Shown: positions 1-9,954 of the stretch, in pieces
Position numbering within the stretch: the stretch's first letter is position 1
Layout: every line of letters starts with the position of its first letter
Assembly: GCA_036023115.1 (NCBI GenBank)
Contig: JAYKKT010000073.1
Span: 11,265,001 to 11,329,000 of the forward strand
Source: Brasenia schreberi
Lineage: Eukaryota; Streptophyta; Magnoliopsida; Nymphaeales; Cabombaceae
Length of the DNA stretch: 64,000 nucleotides
Direction: 5' to 3'
Notes under the pieces: generated by a model
What the model saw: the letters and a program-made list of their open reading frames with translations, nothing else
Database searches by the model: none
What the model was told of the DNA's origin: nothing
Made by a program: the position numbers and the translations under genes

Positions 1-923
1 TGATTGTCAAAACCAAGTCATGGTTAAACTCAAGGTTCAAAATGAAGGATATGGGGGAAGGATCCTATATCTTGGGTATAAAGATCTCTTGAGATAGAGA
101 ATCTAAACTCTTATGCCTGAGTCAGGAGTGATATATAAATTATATCCTCAAGAAGTTCAAAATGGGTGAATGCAAGTCTGTTGACACACCCGTTGCAAAG
201 GGGGTTAAAATAAGTAAGGCTGATTGTCCCGTTAAAGGAGACGATAAGCCTAACATTCCCTATGCACAAGCTGTGCGTAGCTTGATGTATGCTATGTTGT
301 GTATAAGACCTGATATCAACTTTACTGTTGGTCTTATAAATAGATATCAAAGTAATCCTGAATGGCAACACTGAATAGCTGTACAAAAGATTTTAAGATA
401 TCTGAAAGGATCAAGAGACTTGAAATTATGTTTTCAAGCATATGAACTGAAAGTGGTAGGATACTCAGATGCTGACTTTGGTGAAAGCAAAGATGATAAC
501 AAATCAACCTCAGGTCAAATATTCTTATTTGGAGGTGGTGCTGTTTCTTGGGCATGTAAGAAACAGGGTTGTGTAGCATTGCATACACAGGAAGCTGAGT
601 ATGTGACTTGTTGTATGGCTGCAATGAGTGATGTTTGGATAAGACGCTTCATACGTGATTTGAAGTTGGAAATAAACGACGAGCCAGTTGTCATTTACTG
701 TGATAACAACACAACAATTGCTCTTATCAAGAGTGGAGCTGATTACTCAAAAAGCAAGCATATAATGGTTAAATACTACTATGTTTATGATATGGTTATG
801 AGAAAGGAAATATCCATCTAATACATGCCAATAAATGATATGTTGGCAGACCCCTTGACTAAAGGCATAACAGAGGAACTTTTCTCAAAACATGTTATGA
901 ACATGGGTTTGAGGTATGTTTGA
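1..923 (+). pseudogene. Ty1/copia polyprotein 3' end (RT tail and RNase H), disabled
   Basis: This is the C-terminal part of a copia-type Pol polyprotein; the element continues beyond the left edge. The first 370 bases encode the end of the reverse transcriptase, with FKMKDMGEGSYILGIKI, the KKFKMGECKSVDTPVAKG segment and an RPDI motif. RNase H follows, with GYSDADF, STSGQIFLFGG, a degenerate SQEAEY-type box (TQEAEYV) and CDNNTTIAL. The tail reads ADPLTKGI and stops at 921-923. In-frame stops near bases 92, 130, 372 and 819 show it is dead. The family and order of domains are standard for Ty1/copia; the exact lineage cannot be told from this tail. Confidence 0.92.
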
Positions 924-1061
924 TTGTTGTGTTGGGAAATAACCACACAACGGGTAGTGATTGCAACAACAATCATGAAAGGACATTACTAGGTAAATCT
1001 TGCAAAAGTGTGAGGAAAACCAATATGTCAATCCACTTGGCTCGAATGGCCAAGTGAGAGA

Positions 1062-1500
1062 TGTTAGGTTGTGACCATTCTCGGCAACCTAGCACAGTAA
1101 CGGCTGGACTGACCATCCAGACCGTTACCCGTATCTAGGGTTGCAGATAGGATAGCCATAAGAGCCAGACCGTTACCGAAAATCACGGTAACAGTCTGGA
1201 TAAGGATGCTCCTGATGAGGGAAGCCCAGCAGGACAACCAGGAAAGGTGGAGGATGCGATGCTCTATAAATACAGATCAACGCATACGGTTTAAGCACTG
1301 AGAAAAACATCCAAAAAAAATTGAGAAAAGCTTTCCCTGAAAGATTCCGCTATGAGGAAACCTCAAACCAAAACACACTTACCCATTTCTTCCGCTGCAG
1401 GTGTACCTCAAAGGGCTCGACGACAAACAACCAGATGCTCGAAAAAAAGCCAGAATCAGGCAAGAAGAACCCCACAAACTCCACATGAAAGCCAATGTGC
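1062..1500 (+). repeat. 3' LTR of the copia element (right end approximate)
   Basis: About 140 bases after the Pol stop, a purine-rich tract (AAGTGAGAGA) is followed directly by TGTTAGG, the usual polypurine-tract/LTR junction of plant copia elements. A TATA box (CTCTATAAATAC) lies at about 1261-1272, fitting a U3/R boundary. The right end could not be fixed because the partner LTR is outside the window, so 1500 is an estimate. Confidence 0.7.
1099..1199. repeat. Two hairpins in the LTR U3 built on one CCAGACCGTTAC motif
   Basis: Bases 1165-1178 (CCAGACCGTTACCG) and 1186-1199 (CGGTAACAGTCTGG) form an inverted repeat with 13 of 14 pairs and a 7-base loop. Just upstream, 1099-1130 carries a second imperfect palindrome of the same words (GTAACGGCTGGA ... 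TCCAGACCGTTAC). The motif therefore occurs four times in alternating orientation upstream of the LTR TATA box, which is suggestive of U3 enhancer repeats. Confidence 0.6.
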
Positions 1501-2307
1501 CACAACTCATATGAACTAGTACTAACCAATCAACTCTTAAGCACATTAATGCAAATAAAAGAGTATGATTGGTTCCTCAACTTGCATGCTCTCATTACTG
1601 ATTTCATGAGTGTATTAGGACAACACTCCGACCCTGTAGGGTCTAGCCATGGTCGGTCCCGGTTTAAACCAATCGACGGGCCAGTTCTGAACCGACCATG
1701 TTTATGTAGGCTAATACAGTAAGACCCGATTCCTCTGATGTAATCCGATGCTAATGTATGCATAGCGTAGCCTTGCTTTGAGCAATCTAATTTCTTAAAG
1801 TAACCGTATCCAATACATGACCATATTAATACTAAGAGCGGATCACCGATAGACGTGATGAGACAGATGGTGCACATGACCTAGAGGCGGATCGGCCTGC
1901 CCAACCCAAAATCCAAATATGAGCTTTATATGCAACCAACTTAAATATACACCAAAGTGGGCTTCATTGCACCATAATGCCTTTGATGCTCCTAATTTAT
2001 TGACATTAGCAAAGAACACCCTAAGTTTTACCCTTGCAACTCGATTCTCTGCATACGTAAAGACAAAAATGCTTCATAGTTTGCAATATTACATCAGGGG
2101 AAAAGCTTAACTTATAAATATTGATATATGGAATATACCCAATAGCTATAGATTTAACACATGTTAGCTCATATAGTTCACAAGATTTGACAAAAGTTAA
2201 ATCTGATAAAAGCAAAGTCAAATATGTCAACATATAACGATTTATTTTCTTTTTATGCCAAAATATAATGATTGTTAATAGAAATAAGTATATATATTAG
2301 ACTGACC
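1501..2307. other. Intergenic, no supported gene
   Basis: Short open frames only, with no recognisable domain. Bases 1630-1710 are somewhat GC-richer. I see no terminal repeats that would define an element. Confidence 0.5.
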
Positions 2308-2420
2308 GCTCAAAGAGAAGTAGTTCACTTCGCGAGGGGGTTGAGTCAGTAGCTGGATGTTATGAGTTCAATACTCAAGGGCATGCTTCTGGCTTTGGCC
2401 TTCCATTTATACACAAAATT
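2308..2420 (+). mobile_element. tRNA-derived SINE copy (degenerate)
   Basis: Shares with the copy at 46062 the run from the internal-promoter region (TATGAGTTCAATACTCAAGG, B-box like) through GGGCATGCTTCTGGCTTTGG to a CCTTCCATTTATAC end. The head is diverged. Confidence 0.5.
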
Positions 2421-3000
2421 AGAAAGAAAAGTATTGGAATGGCTAGTATTGACAGAAAAGGCTTGGTTTGGATATGGTAACTGAAAAATATCGTATGGTA
2501 GAAGATAAACCACCAAATTCAAAATTTCGAGGCCAGATATCTAGGGCCTACACTAGGTTTCAGTGTTTCAAAAATAAACCATGTAATTATCACACCTTAA
2601 GTTCCAAAACATAGGGAAAGGGTTTTTTTATATACATATGCTTTCACACACATAAATAAATGCATACATATATGTATGAACATACATATATATAAGATAT
2701 TGGCCATTATTAACATGCCCATCATTATTGTTTGTGATATGAGTATAATTTTAAAAATTTAAAAGTTTTAAGAAAGTACATAAGATAATGTCATTATATT
2801 TATACCCTAAAAAGTAATAATCAAGCGTGAATGGGTAACTCTGCTATATATATATATGGGTTCTTACATGCCCACTAATTACTTTTTAATAGCATAAATG
2901 TAATTTAAAAAAATTAAAAGTTTTATAAAAAATATTAGTAGTATACTCGTGCCCGGAAAAAAATGGTAAAACATGAGTTATCATAAGTGAGCAAGACCCA
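2421..3000. other. AT-rich intergenic DNA
   Basis: Very AT-rich, with TATG/TACATA runs near 2640-2700 and no coding signal. It ends in the microsatellite at 3001. Confidence 0.5.
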
Positions 3001-3001
3001 A

Positions 3002-3073
<72 letters not shown>
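3001..3073. repeat. Compound microsatellite (CT)n(AT)n
   Basis: Uninterrupted CT dinucleotides at about 3002-3028 change directly into about 45 bases of AT. It lies about 660 bases upstream of the IBH1-like start codon, within its possible promoter. Confidence 0.95.
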
Positions 3074-3074
<1 letters not shown>

Positions 3075-3691
3075 CTTTAAAGAAATAAAGAATGAGCATC
3101 ATCATGGTGGATCATGTTATGCATGTGCAGCATGTGCAAAGGTTGGACTTTCGTGGTCCACATGCACCCACTTCTCCAACCCAACCCGATGACTTCATTC
3201 CAAAGTTTACTTCTTCTTCCACCGTCCATTCATTCGTCTCATCCTCCTTTGTATCCGAAAATTCCTCTTTCATTTATCTCCCTCCGTTTTCCTGCAACTC
3301 GTCGATAGCAACTACTTTTCTTATTTTCCTTCGCTTCCTTCGATCCTTACTTGGCTTGAATGCCCAGAGAGCTCCTTTTCTTGTTGTTAATTTCTTCCTC
3401 TTAATGATCTAATTCTTTCTCTCTCTACATCCTCTGTGTCAGATTTGGTCTTCCATTTCTGATGACTTTTGTCTTTGCATCTGGTTGGTCCCCCTGTGTC
3501 AGAAAACCAAATCTTCCCTGACATTCCTTCACATTATATCACGAAACAAATTGACCACCTGGATTGTCCAAACACGCTGCTCTAACCGTGGTCTTCCCTT
3601 TGTTAAGAAAACATCCAAAGTTGTTCTCGTTTGCGCCTCTCACTCTTTCCTCGACGTTGGTATTGCTTTTCTTAAGAAAGTATCCTCACTT

Positions 3692-3719
3692 CCTCTCTCT
3701 CTCTCTCTCTCTCTCTCTG
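3692..3719 (+). repeat. CT microsatellite in presumed 5' leader
   Basis: About 13 CT units end 17 bases before the ATG at 3736. Pyrimidine-dinucleotide tracts are common in plant 5' UTRs, and several genes in this window carry one. Confidence 0.85.
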
Positions 3720-3735
3720 TAGAGTTAAACTTGCG

Positions 3736-4161
3736 ATGAACTCTAAAAGATCCCTGAGGCCCATGTTCGCCAGGCGTTTTTTTAAGGCCTTAGCCGGCAT
3801 GAAACTAAGGAGGAGGAGGAGGAGCCGTTCCACCTTATTCACGCGTGCAAGGCAGATCAAATTTGTTTCAGATATCAGTTTGGCTTCTGCAGCCACCGCA
3901 TGCAACAGAAAGCAAGCATGGAGCAGAGCCGTGCTCAAGCGCGGCCAAGCCGTCTCAAAGGATCTCCACAGACGGCAGATGGTTTCTGTCTTGAAGACAG
4001 GAAGCCGGCCCCTGAGCCGATCAGATGTGCTCCGTGGTCTTGTTCCCGGCGGCAAAAAAATGGATTTTTGTTGCTTGTTGGAGGAAGCCGGGGACTACGT
4101 CAGGGCTCTATCGGCTCAGGTACAGGTCATGCAATTCATGCTAGAGTCTGTCTCCCCTTAA
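3736..4161 (+). CDS. IBH1: IBH1-like atypical (non-DNA-binding) bHLH protein
   Basis: A 141-residue single-exon protein. Residues 12-21 (ARRFFKALAG) and 40-68 (QIKFVSDISLASAA ... AWSRAVLKR) match the conserved N-terminal helix and the WSRALL-type box of the IBH1/IBL1 group. Residues 99-136 (LRGLVPGGKKMDF, then LLEEAGDYVRALSAQVQVM) are the atypical helix-loop-helix. The basic region lacks the E-box-contacting H-E-R residues, as in the family. Known members act in the nucleus, bind DNA-binding or PRE/ILI HLH partners and antagonise cell elongation downstream of brassinosteroid and gibberellin signals. IBH1 proteins are usually about 150-170 residues, so this one is slightly short but complete. 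The ATG follows a CT-rich leader. The bHLH147-150/AIF group is a less likely assignment because those are longer. Confidence 0.88.
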   Translation: MNSKRSLRPMFARRFFKALAGMKLRRRRRSRSTLFTRARQIKFVSDISLASAATACNRKQAWSRAVLKRGQAVSKDLHRRQMVSVLKTGSRPLSRSDVLRGLVPGGKKMDFCCLLEEAGDYVRALSAQVQVMQFMLESVSP

Positions 4162-5690
4162 ATTCTCGCTTCTTGATTTATACATAAAAGAGAGTAAACT
4201 CAAGCAAAACGAGAATGATGAAGGAGAAGGAGAAGAATAAAGGAGTATTAATAGAAGTCCACAGAGAGAGAGTCATACGTAGATCTTCCATCCTTGGATT
4301 GCTTAATGTAAACAAATAGTCACAGTTCATGACTGCGTCTGTGTGTGTGTGAGAGAGAGAAGGATTCTCCCTGTAAATTATTGTTTGTATAATGATATTT
4401 GAGGAAAAAATAACTAGTTGGTGATGGAAATGAGCTTTTCTTCTTTAGTTGGTGACCATGGTCACGGTTTTTTTCGTATTGAAGCCATCGGATTTTTTAT
4501 CCTTTCAATACTAGAAAACTTTTTTTTTCAGAATTTGTGGCAATTCTAGAAGTGTTTGGTTCTTTTCGTGGATAACCGCAGTTGTTTGCTCGAATTTTTA
4601 CTGCTGATGCTTTTTAGTGGCACAGGAAAAAGAAGGAAAGGACGATAAAAAAGATTTCATATCTACTGTTTCGAATAGAATTTTTTTAGGATAAAATGGT
4701 TTGAGAAATTAGATGGTATTGGCAGCAAAGGCATTAGAAGGTTAATAATATTTCCCAGCATTAAGCTAGTCGGAAATAGTATCTCTTCGAGAAAAGTCCG
4801 AATTATTTTTCTGGGAACAGTCAGTAAGTTTCAGATTCCGGACTGTGAAATAATAATAAAATGATTATATTTTGTTGGAGTTAAATGTTAATACAACGCA
4901 AGATTGAGCATGACACAACGACGAAGCCTACCCATATAGTGTAAGAGAAGACTTGGTTTCGTTTGATGGTGCTTCTGATCATGCTGATCACAGATGGTCA
5001 TCTTAGACGTTTCTATTTTTCCCGTCAATTGCATCTATGTATTGCACTGTTTATTAATTTATTCAGTAGTATATGGTATTTTCCCGGAAAAGAAGTCCTC
5101 AGTCGGAAAACTCCGGCGACATTTTTGCCGCTGTTAAACAGTAGTATAGTGGTCTTCTTTCAGGAAATTGGTGTCACACACACACGTGAACATATATGTA
5201 GGTAATATATGTATATGCTAATACATACATACTTATATATGCATATATATATTCACATATGTATGTACGTATGATCTGCCTGCTCTATGCGCACTTGTAG
5301 TGAAACGAACCTTACATGTGCACCCGCACTGCTATGATGCTGAATATTCGAGACGATGCCCACGGGCTGAGTTCTTTGTTTGTGGTATTAAGTACAAGCT
5401 AAAACTGCTTTCGAGGTGTCCATCTACACGCATTTATATATAAGTTTAGCATAGGAAGAAGACGTTATTTTCTTAAGGCTGCTAATTTAATTTAACTACT
5501 GCGGATTTGAGGACAGTTTATGTTCTGTTCTGATCCTCAAAATGAGAGAGAGAGGGGCCAGCTTTACATATATAACAGGTAATGCTACGATATATTGTCT
5601 GAGTCTGCCGATGCCTCGCCACTTTAACATCACCAGAGAACACACCATTTTCTTACATGGTTATGTCTAAACCGATTGCTCTCAGTCCCA
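4162..5690. other. 3' flank of the IBH1-like gene and intergenic DNA
   Basis: No convincing gene. GA/GT simple repeats occur near 4340-4360, and TATG-type low-complexity sequence lies at about 5170-5270. Open frames are short and show no domain. Confidence 0.5.
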
Positions 5691-5691
5691 A

Positions 5692-5733
5692 CACACATAC
5701 ACACACATATATATGTGTGTGTGTGTATGTATA
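5692..5733. repeat. CA/TA/TG palindromic microsatellite
   Basis: An ACACAC tract, a short ATATAT centre and a GTGTGT tract form a nearly perfect inverted repeat of about 40 bases centred near 5711, able to form a hairpin or cruciform. Confidence 0.8.
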
Positions 5734-5751
5734 GTAGTTTTGACAATATTT

Positions 5752-6290
5752 GTTAGAGGTGTCCAAGAATCTACTGGAACCGAACCAAACCGGTTCTAGA
5801 TGCCGAACAGTTTGGTTTGGTTTGATTCTCACAGGAAAGGTAATTGGTGGTTCAGTTCATGGTCCTAGTGCTGGAACCGAACCAAACGTATGATGTATGG
5901 CTTTAGTCTCTATCGAGCAGAGAATATATGCTACTTGGTCATTGACCACATGATATTAATATATCTTTCTCGGCCTTTTGGCTTAGATCAAGTGTACTTA
6001 TCAGTTTAATATATGCTACTTGGTCATTGACCACATGATATTATTTTTTTTTTTTGGAGGGGGAGGTGGGTAAGGCCCATAGTAGCTTGCTACCTGATCC
6101 CACACGGTCACTCTGATGTACTACAATAAGAACTGTGGTTTAGAACCGAACCAAATCGGAACCATCAGTTTAGTTCTGACCATACCAGTTTGGTTTGGTT
6201 TTTAAAATATGAAGAACCACGAATAGCAGTTTGGTTCAATGTTGAGGCTGGAATCGAACCAAACCGAACCATGGACACGCCCTGCTATTT
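5752..6290. repeat. AACCGAACCAAAC-rich MITE-like repeat, interrupted
   Basis: Both arms carry many copies of ACCGAACCAAACC or its complement. The left end reads TTAGAGGTGTCC; the right end reads GGACACGCCCTGCTA, whose complement begins TAGCAGGGCGTGTCC, so the ends are imperfectly inverted. Similar repeats occur at 56611-57300 and 57780-58034. A U2 snRNA pseudogene lies in the middle. There is no coding capacity. Nonautonomous DNA transposon is an inference from the inverted ends. Confidence 0.5.
5923..6110 (+). pseudogene. U2 snRNA pseudogene with partial upstream duplication
   Basis: From 5961 the sequence follows plant U2 snRNA: the 5' end CTTTCTCGGCCTTTTGGCTT, then GATCAAGTGTA, CTTATCAGTTTAAT, a stem-loop II-like segment, a T-rich Sm-site region (6044-6055), GGAGGGGGAGG and the TAGCTTGCTA hairpin. 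Nine bases after AAGTGTA are missing, which removes most of the branch-point recognition sequence. I see no upstream sequence element or well-placed TATA box as in plant U-snRNA genes. Bases 5923-5958 are an exact 36-base copy of 6008-6043, placed just before the U2 5' end. It is therefore a broken copy rather than a functional gene. Confidence 0.85.
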
Positions 6291-6534
6291 GTTTACTGTA
6301 TACCATTAAAGTAAACGCCAAACCTGAGCATGCTAAAATGGAGTTCCATGACATACAATTAAACGTTCGTTAAGATTAATTAGCAACAAGTGACTCACAT
6401 TCAGTTTGATCGACCACATAGTTTGACCGATGACATTTTCTCTTACAAAATCATACTTTACGGTTGACAAATTCTTACAGGATATTTATCGAGATTTGAC
6501 CTCATGCCGATCTAAAACCTGGTGACACGTTGGG

Positions 6535-6625
6535 ATTCAAGTGGCTCAGCGCTTGTTCCCCTAATGCAAGATCTCAAGTTCGAATTGTGATCGGAGAAAA
6601 CCAGCATTGGAAGAGTTTTAATCCA
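6535..6625 (+). mobile_element. tRNA-like SINE head, second family (tentative)
   Basis: GTGGCTCAGCGCTTG resembles a Pol III A box, and CTCAAGTTCGAATTGTG, about 40 bases on, resembles a B box. This is the spacing of a tRNA-derived SINE. It does not share the body of the main SINE family in the window, and its 3' end was not found. Confidence 0.4.
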
Positions 6626-7948
6626 GAAGCGGGTTGACTCAGTTCAAGCCTGATTAGTTGGGGACCTTATGTACTTTTCGATACCAGTGGTTTATAACAT
6701 TGAAAAATCAGACTTGTAATGGTATTAATAAGCATTGATCGGACGCGTTAACAACTCTATTTACATGAATATCAAATGGAATATTTGGTCCGACAAGGTG
6801 GGTTCGATCCAGATTTGTTATTTTGGAATCAGACCCAATTAAAGATCCAACAATTGAAGCCCTAGATTTTTTTTGCTTGTGTGATCACAACAGTGGCTGA
6901 TCCAAAGAGACCATGTGACTCACTTTATTCATGGAGAGCACATGCTAGCTAGCAAGGTTGCAGTATAATAAGGCATTTTAGTTTGAGCCAGTAGTTCATT
7001 TTCATTTTGGGTTGGGTCGGGTGGTTTGACGTTTGGGGAGTTATGGGGTGTAGGTGTGTCGGGTCGGTAGGTTGTTGAATTGGGTTGTTGCAGGAATTTA
7101 TGGGTTCCCAAAAGCACATGGCCAATAGCTCGCATAAGATGAGGAAACGTGGTATGGTCTAGCCTTAAAGACCTTATTCTTAATGGTGATCACTTCTTAT
7201 ATATCACAGAGAAAAAAATTCAAAAACACACAAAAAAAATGACAATAAAAAAAAATGAACCCAGTGCATGCATATTGCAAGAAAGCACCTAAATAGGGAA
7301 ACGGTAAAAGAAAATGTAAATTTAACACACAAATGCATTTGTTTTAATTAATCAACATGGTTTAAAAGTTGGATTCTTTTTTTCTTGCATGGATTAGAAT
7401 TGAGTAATTATTAGTCCAATTACAAACATAATCAATTAGTAAGTTTTAACCCTAATACTAAGCCAAGAACAGATCAGATCAAAGTTAATTGTGGATATTC
7501 TATGATAGATTGGATTACTCACAAGCCCATCGGGTAGCGGTCCTAACTCGCAATCTGTTTTGTGGTCAGTTGGTTTTGCGATCACGTTGTTGATGAAAGG
7601 AAGAGAATTAGGGTGCAGTTAATTAATTAATTGTTATAGTTAAGGAGTAGATAAGTTATTTTTAGCCAATATTAATATGAGGTTAGTTTGGACAGGTTAA
7701 ATTCCGATAACCCATATATAATCCTTTTATTATCTACCTTTAAATGTAACCCTTAATCCTGATATCACCTTCCCTGCTCTCTCTCTCTCTCTCTCACTAT
7801 GCTCTTCCTTCTTGTTTCTCTTAGGTCCTGCAAGTTCATGTGCCTCTGCATTGGCTGAACGCGGAATCCATCTGATGGATGCTTGTGGTAACTGCATGAA
7901 CACACTGATTCTTGTTACTGTAATGCTATTGTTTGCAGAAAAGACTCA
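6626..7948. other. Intergenic, no supported gene
   Basis: AT-rich, with a GGGTTGGGTCGGGTGG-type patch at about 7005-7085 and a CT microsatellite at about 7778-7795. No domain is recognisable in the short open frames. Confidence 0.5.
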
Positions 7949-8011
7949 TTTTGCATTTCTTTTTCACTATTACAACAACAACCAAGCCTTTTGCATTTCT
8001 TTTTCACTATT
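7949..8011 (-). mobile_element. 17-bp RTE LINE 3' end flanked by 23-bp direct repeats
   Basis: Bases 7949-7971 and 7989-8011 are identical 23-base repeats (TTTTGCATTTC...CTATT). Between them lie 17 bases, ACAACAACAACCAAGCC, the reverse complement of the GGCTT(GTT)n 3' end of the RTE elements found elsewhere here. The arrangement looks like an extremely 5'-truncated LINE insertion with its target-site duplication, inserted on the minus strand. Confidence 0.65.
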
Positions 8012-9104
8012 GCAAGAAACTATTTGTGTGTGCTCGACCGACTTGCTTCTGAAGCTCAACACTCTAACTAGGAAATCGTTTCCCAATTCGAATTAGCATA
8101 AACACAAATCGAGCTATAAATCACGTCTCATGGCATGCATCTTTCATCTGTTGTAACAGTGTGGCACAGCACAACCCCCGATTGCCCTGATTCGGAGAAT
8201 AATTCATTTGTACTTGAAGGATCATACTCTTTGCCGATCTAGCCCCAAAGACTCGGCAGGCATCATTTAAGAGATGCTACATATGCATATAAAGTAAATA
8301 GCTGTCACAAGTATAAAACATAGAAACAATGCCTTGCATGAAAATCAGACATGATCATAAGATACAAGTTTTGACTACATCTTATTCCTAGTGGAAGTAA
8401 AAGACATCAAGTCAATATTTTTGAAAACTTCCTTTTTACAATTGCATGATTAACTTACAACACTCGTAACAATCACATTAATTCAATCAACAAGGAACGA
8501 TGTTTTGCTTTTCAGGCATAACTTATGCAACTTTGAATTCTCTCTGCACATTTTGCCTGTAAAATCATCCTATGTGTTCACAAATAACTTCCTATCTTTG
8601 ACTCCAAAGAAGAGAGAAAAAGAAAGTGTCCTCAAGTTGCAAGTTCTCTGCAAATTGGCCCAAATTCTAAAGCAAAGGTTTCTTGACCGGAGTTAAAACG
8701 GTGACTCCACTTTCCAAGTGAAACCAATATCAAGGTTTTTCGTGCACTCAGTGGGTCAGCTGCATAGATTCTTAGCCTCTATTGAGATCCGTCAAGCATG
8801 TTAGCGTTCCCTTGGCTAGAACTGCATTCTATTCCCAGAGCATCTCATAGCCTTTCTCAAACATAGGTAAATATATCATCATTCAAAGATTTCAATGAAT
8901 GAACGGCACTCCTGTCCTTCGACGCATTTATTTTCAAGATACCTGCTGTTTTATGCATTTCACATCCTACGGCACAAACTGTCCATCTTGTTAAAAGCCT
9001 TAGCAAAGTTAACCTGGCTATTAAATCAGAATACTTTAAAATCAGAGAGACATCTTAGATCATTGGGCCCTTAAATGAATATCTGTCTATCGGGCACTAC
9101 ATGT
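8012..9104. other. Intergenic, no supported gene
   Basis: Only short frames without recognisable domains. Part of 8700-9100 may be diverged flank of the PPR relic, but I could not trace PPR motifs there. Confidence 0.45.
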
Positions 9105-9490
9105 TCAATCATCTAAATCTTGGTACAGAAATTCGGTGTTGGGAGAATACCCGATGCTCTTCATGTTTAGAATCAATCCTCCTAATACTGAATAGATTAA
9201 ATCACCTTTCTTATTGGTCTTATCTCTCGCTACAAATGCATTAACCTCATTATTTACTTCTATCCAACTATATCCTGTTTCCTTTACAATGCCACTGTGG
9301 TTCATTCCTTTTCTCACCCACCCCACATTCCAGCCGATGCAAACATGTTTGACAGCAGAATGCGTGATCCACTATCCTCCGGATCAATTGATATAGTGAA
9401 TTCAGCTGCATGCTTAGCCAACTCTATACATCCGGCTTTTCTGCATGCGCTTAGGAAGCTCCTCCACAAGACCATAAATACTGCAAGTGG
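9105..9490 (-). pseudogene. PPR protein C-terminus (E/E+ region), truncated and frameshifted
   Basis: Read on the minus strand, 9490 to about 9325 gives VLWRSFLSACRKAG, IELAKHAAEF, IDPEDSGS and LLSNMFASAGMW, the E-motif region of PLS-class pentatricopeptide repeat proteins. A frameshift near 9318-9325 then leads into KETGYSWIEVNNEVNAFVA, the E+-type segment, and ends at YQDLDD with a stop at 9105-9107. No PPR repeats are recognisable upstream. In intact genes this region follows 10-20 PPR motifs of organellar RNA-editing factors. This is a fragment, possibly all that remains of a deleted gene. Confidence 0.8.
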
Positions 9491-9654
9491 TGATTTTTTT
9501 GTTTCTCATGGACAAAATCCATCAGGGATAAGCTAAACCAGAAGTCTCTCTGGCAGCGAGGGAAAGCCAAAAGATTTTACAGCGGTGGATGACGCCTCTC
9601 ATGTCATAAAAAGGGAAACCAAACCAATTTGCAGTTGAATGGGGTGGCAGGATG

Positions 9655-9720
9655 CTTCGGTTGTAGTGTATCATAACCGAGAGATCTCAAGTTCAAATTT
9701 GACGGGGTTCCTTCGCAAGC
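9655..9720 (+). mobile_element. tRNA-like SINE head fragment (weak)
   Basis: GAGATCTCAAGTTCAAATTTG resembles the B-box segment of the copy at 6535, and an A-box-like stretch lies about 35 bases upstream. Short and unsupported by a recognisable body. Confidence 0.25.
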
Positions 9721-9954
9721 TTGTCTATCAGAAAAGCAGAAGTGCAGTTTCACCCTTATGTCACAACTCACCTAAGGCAAGGTGGACAAAAACAGAACCA
9801 CATTCTTTTACGTGCTAAAAGGATACCGAAAGTCCTTAAAGAACGAGACCTAATAACCTCACCAGAAGCTTTAAAAGAATCAATGACTGATTTGTTGAAG
9901 AATTAAATCCTTTCAAGGATTCAAAAAAGCCATGAAATTAATGTAGCCACTTTT

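Noticed and set aside
5923..6043. The 36-bp direct repeats as target-site duplication of a small U2 fragment
   Set aside because: The repeated segment and everything after it are themselves U2-like, so it is an internal duplication and not duplicated target DNA.
6795..6815. Perfect B-box-like GGTTCGATCC as a tRNA gene
   Set aside because: No A box, no cloverleaf and no terminator at proper spacing.
9721..9906. 61-residue frame near the PPR relic
   Set aside because: No recognisable domain, non-ATG start and adjacent to mobile-element debris.
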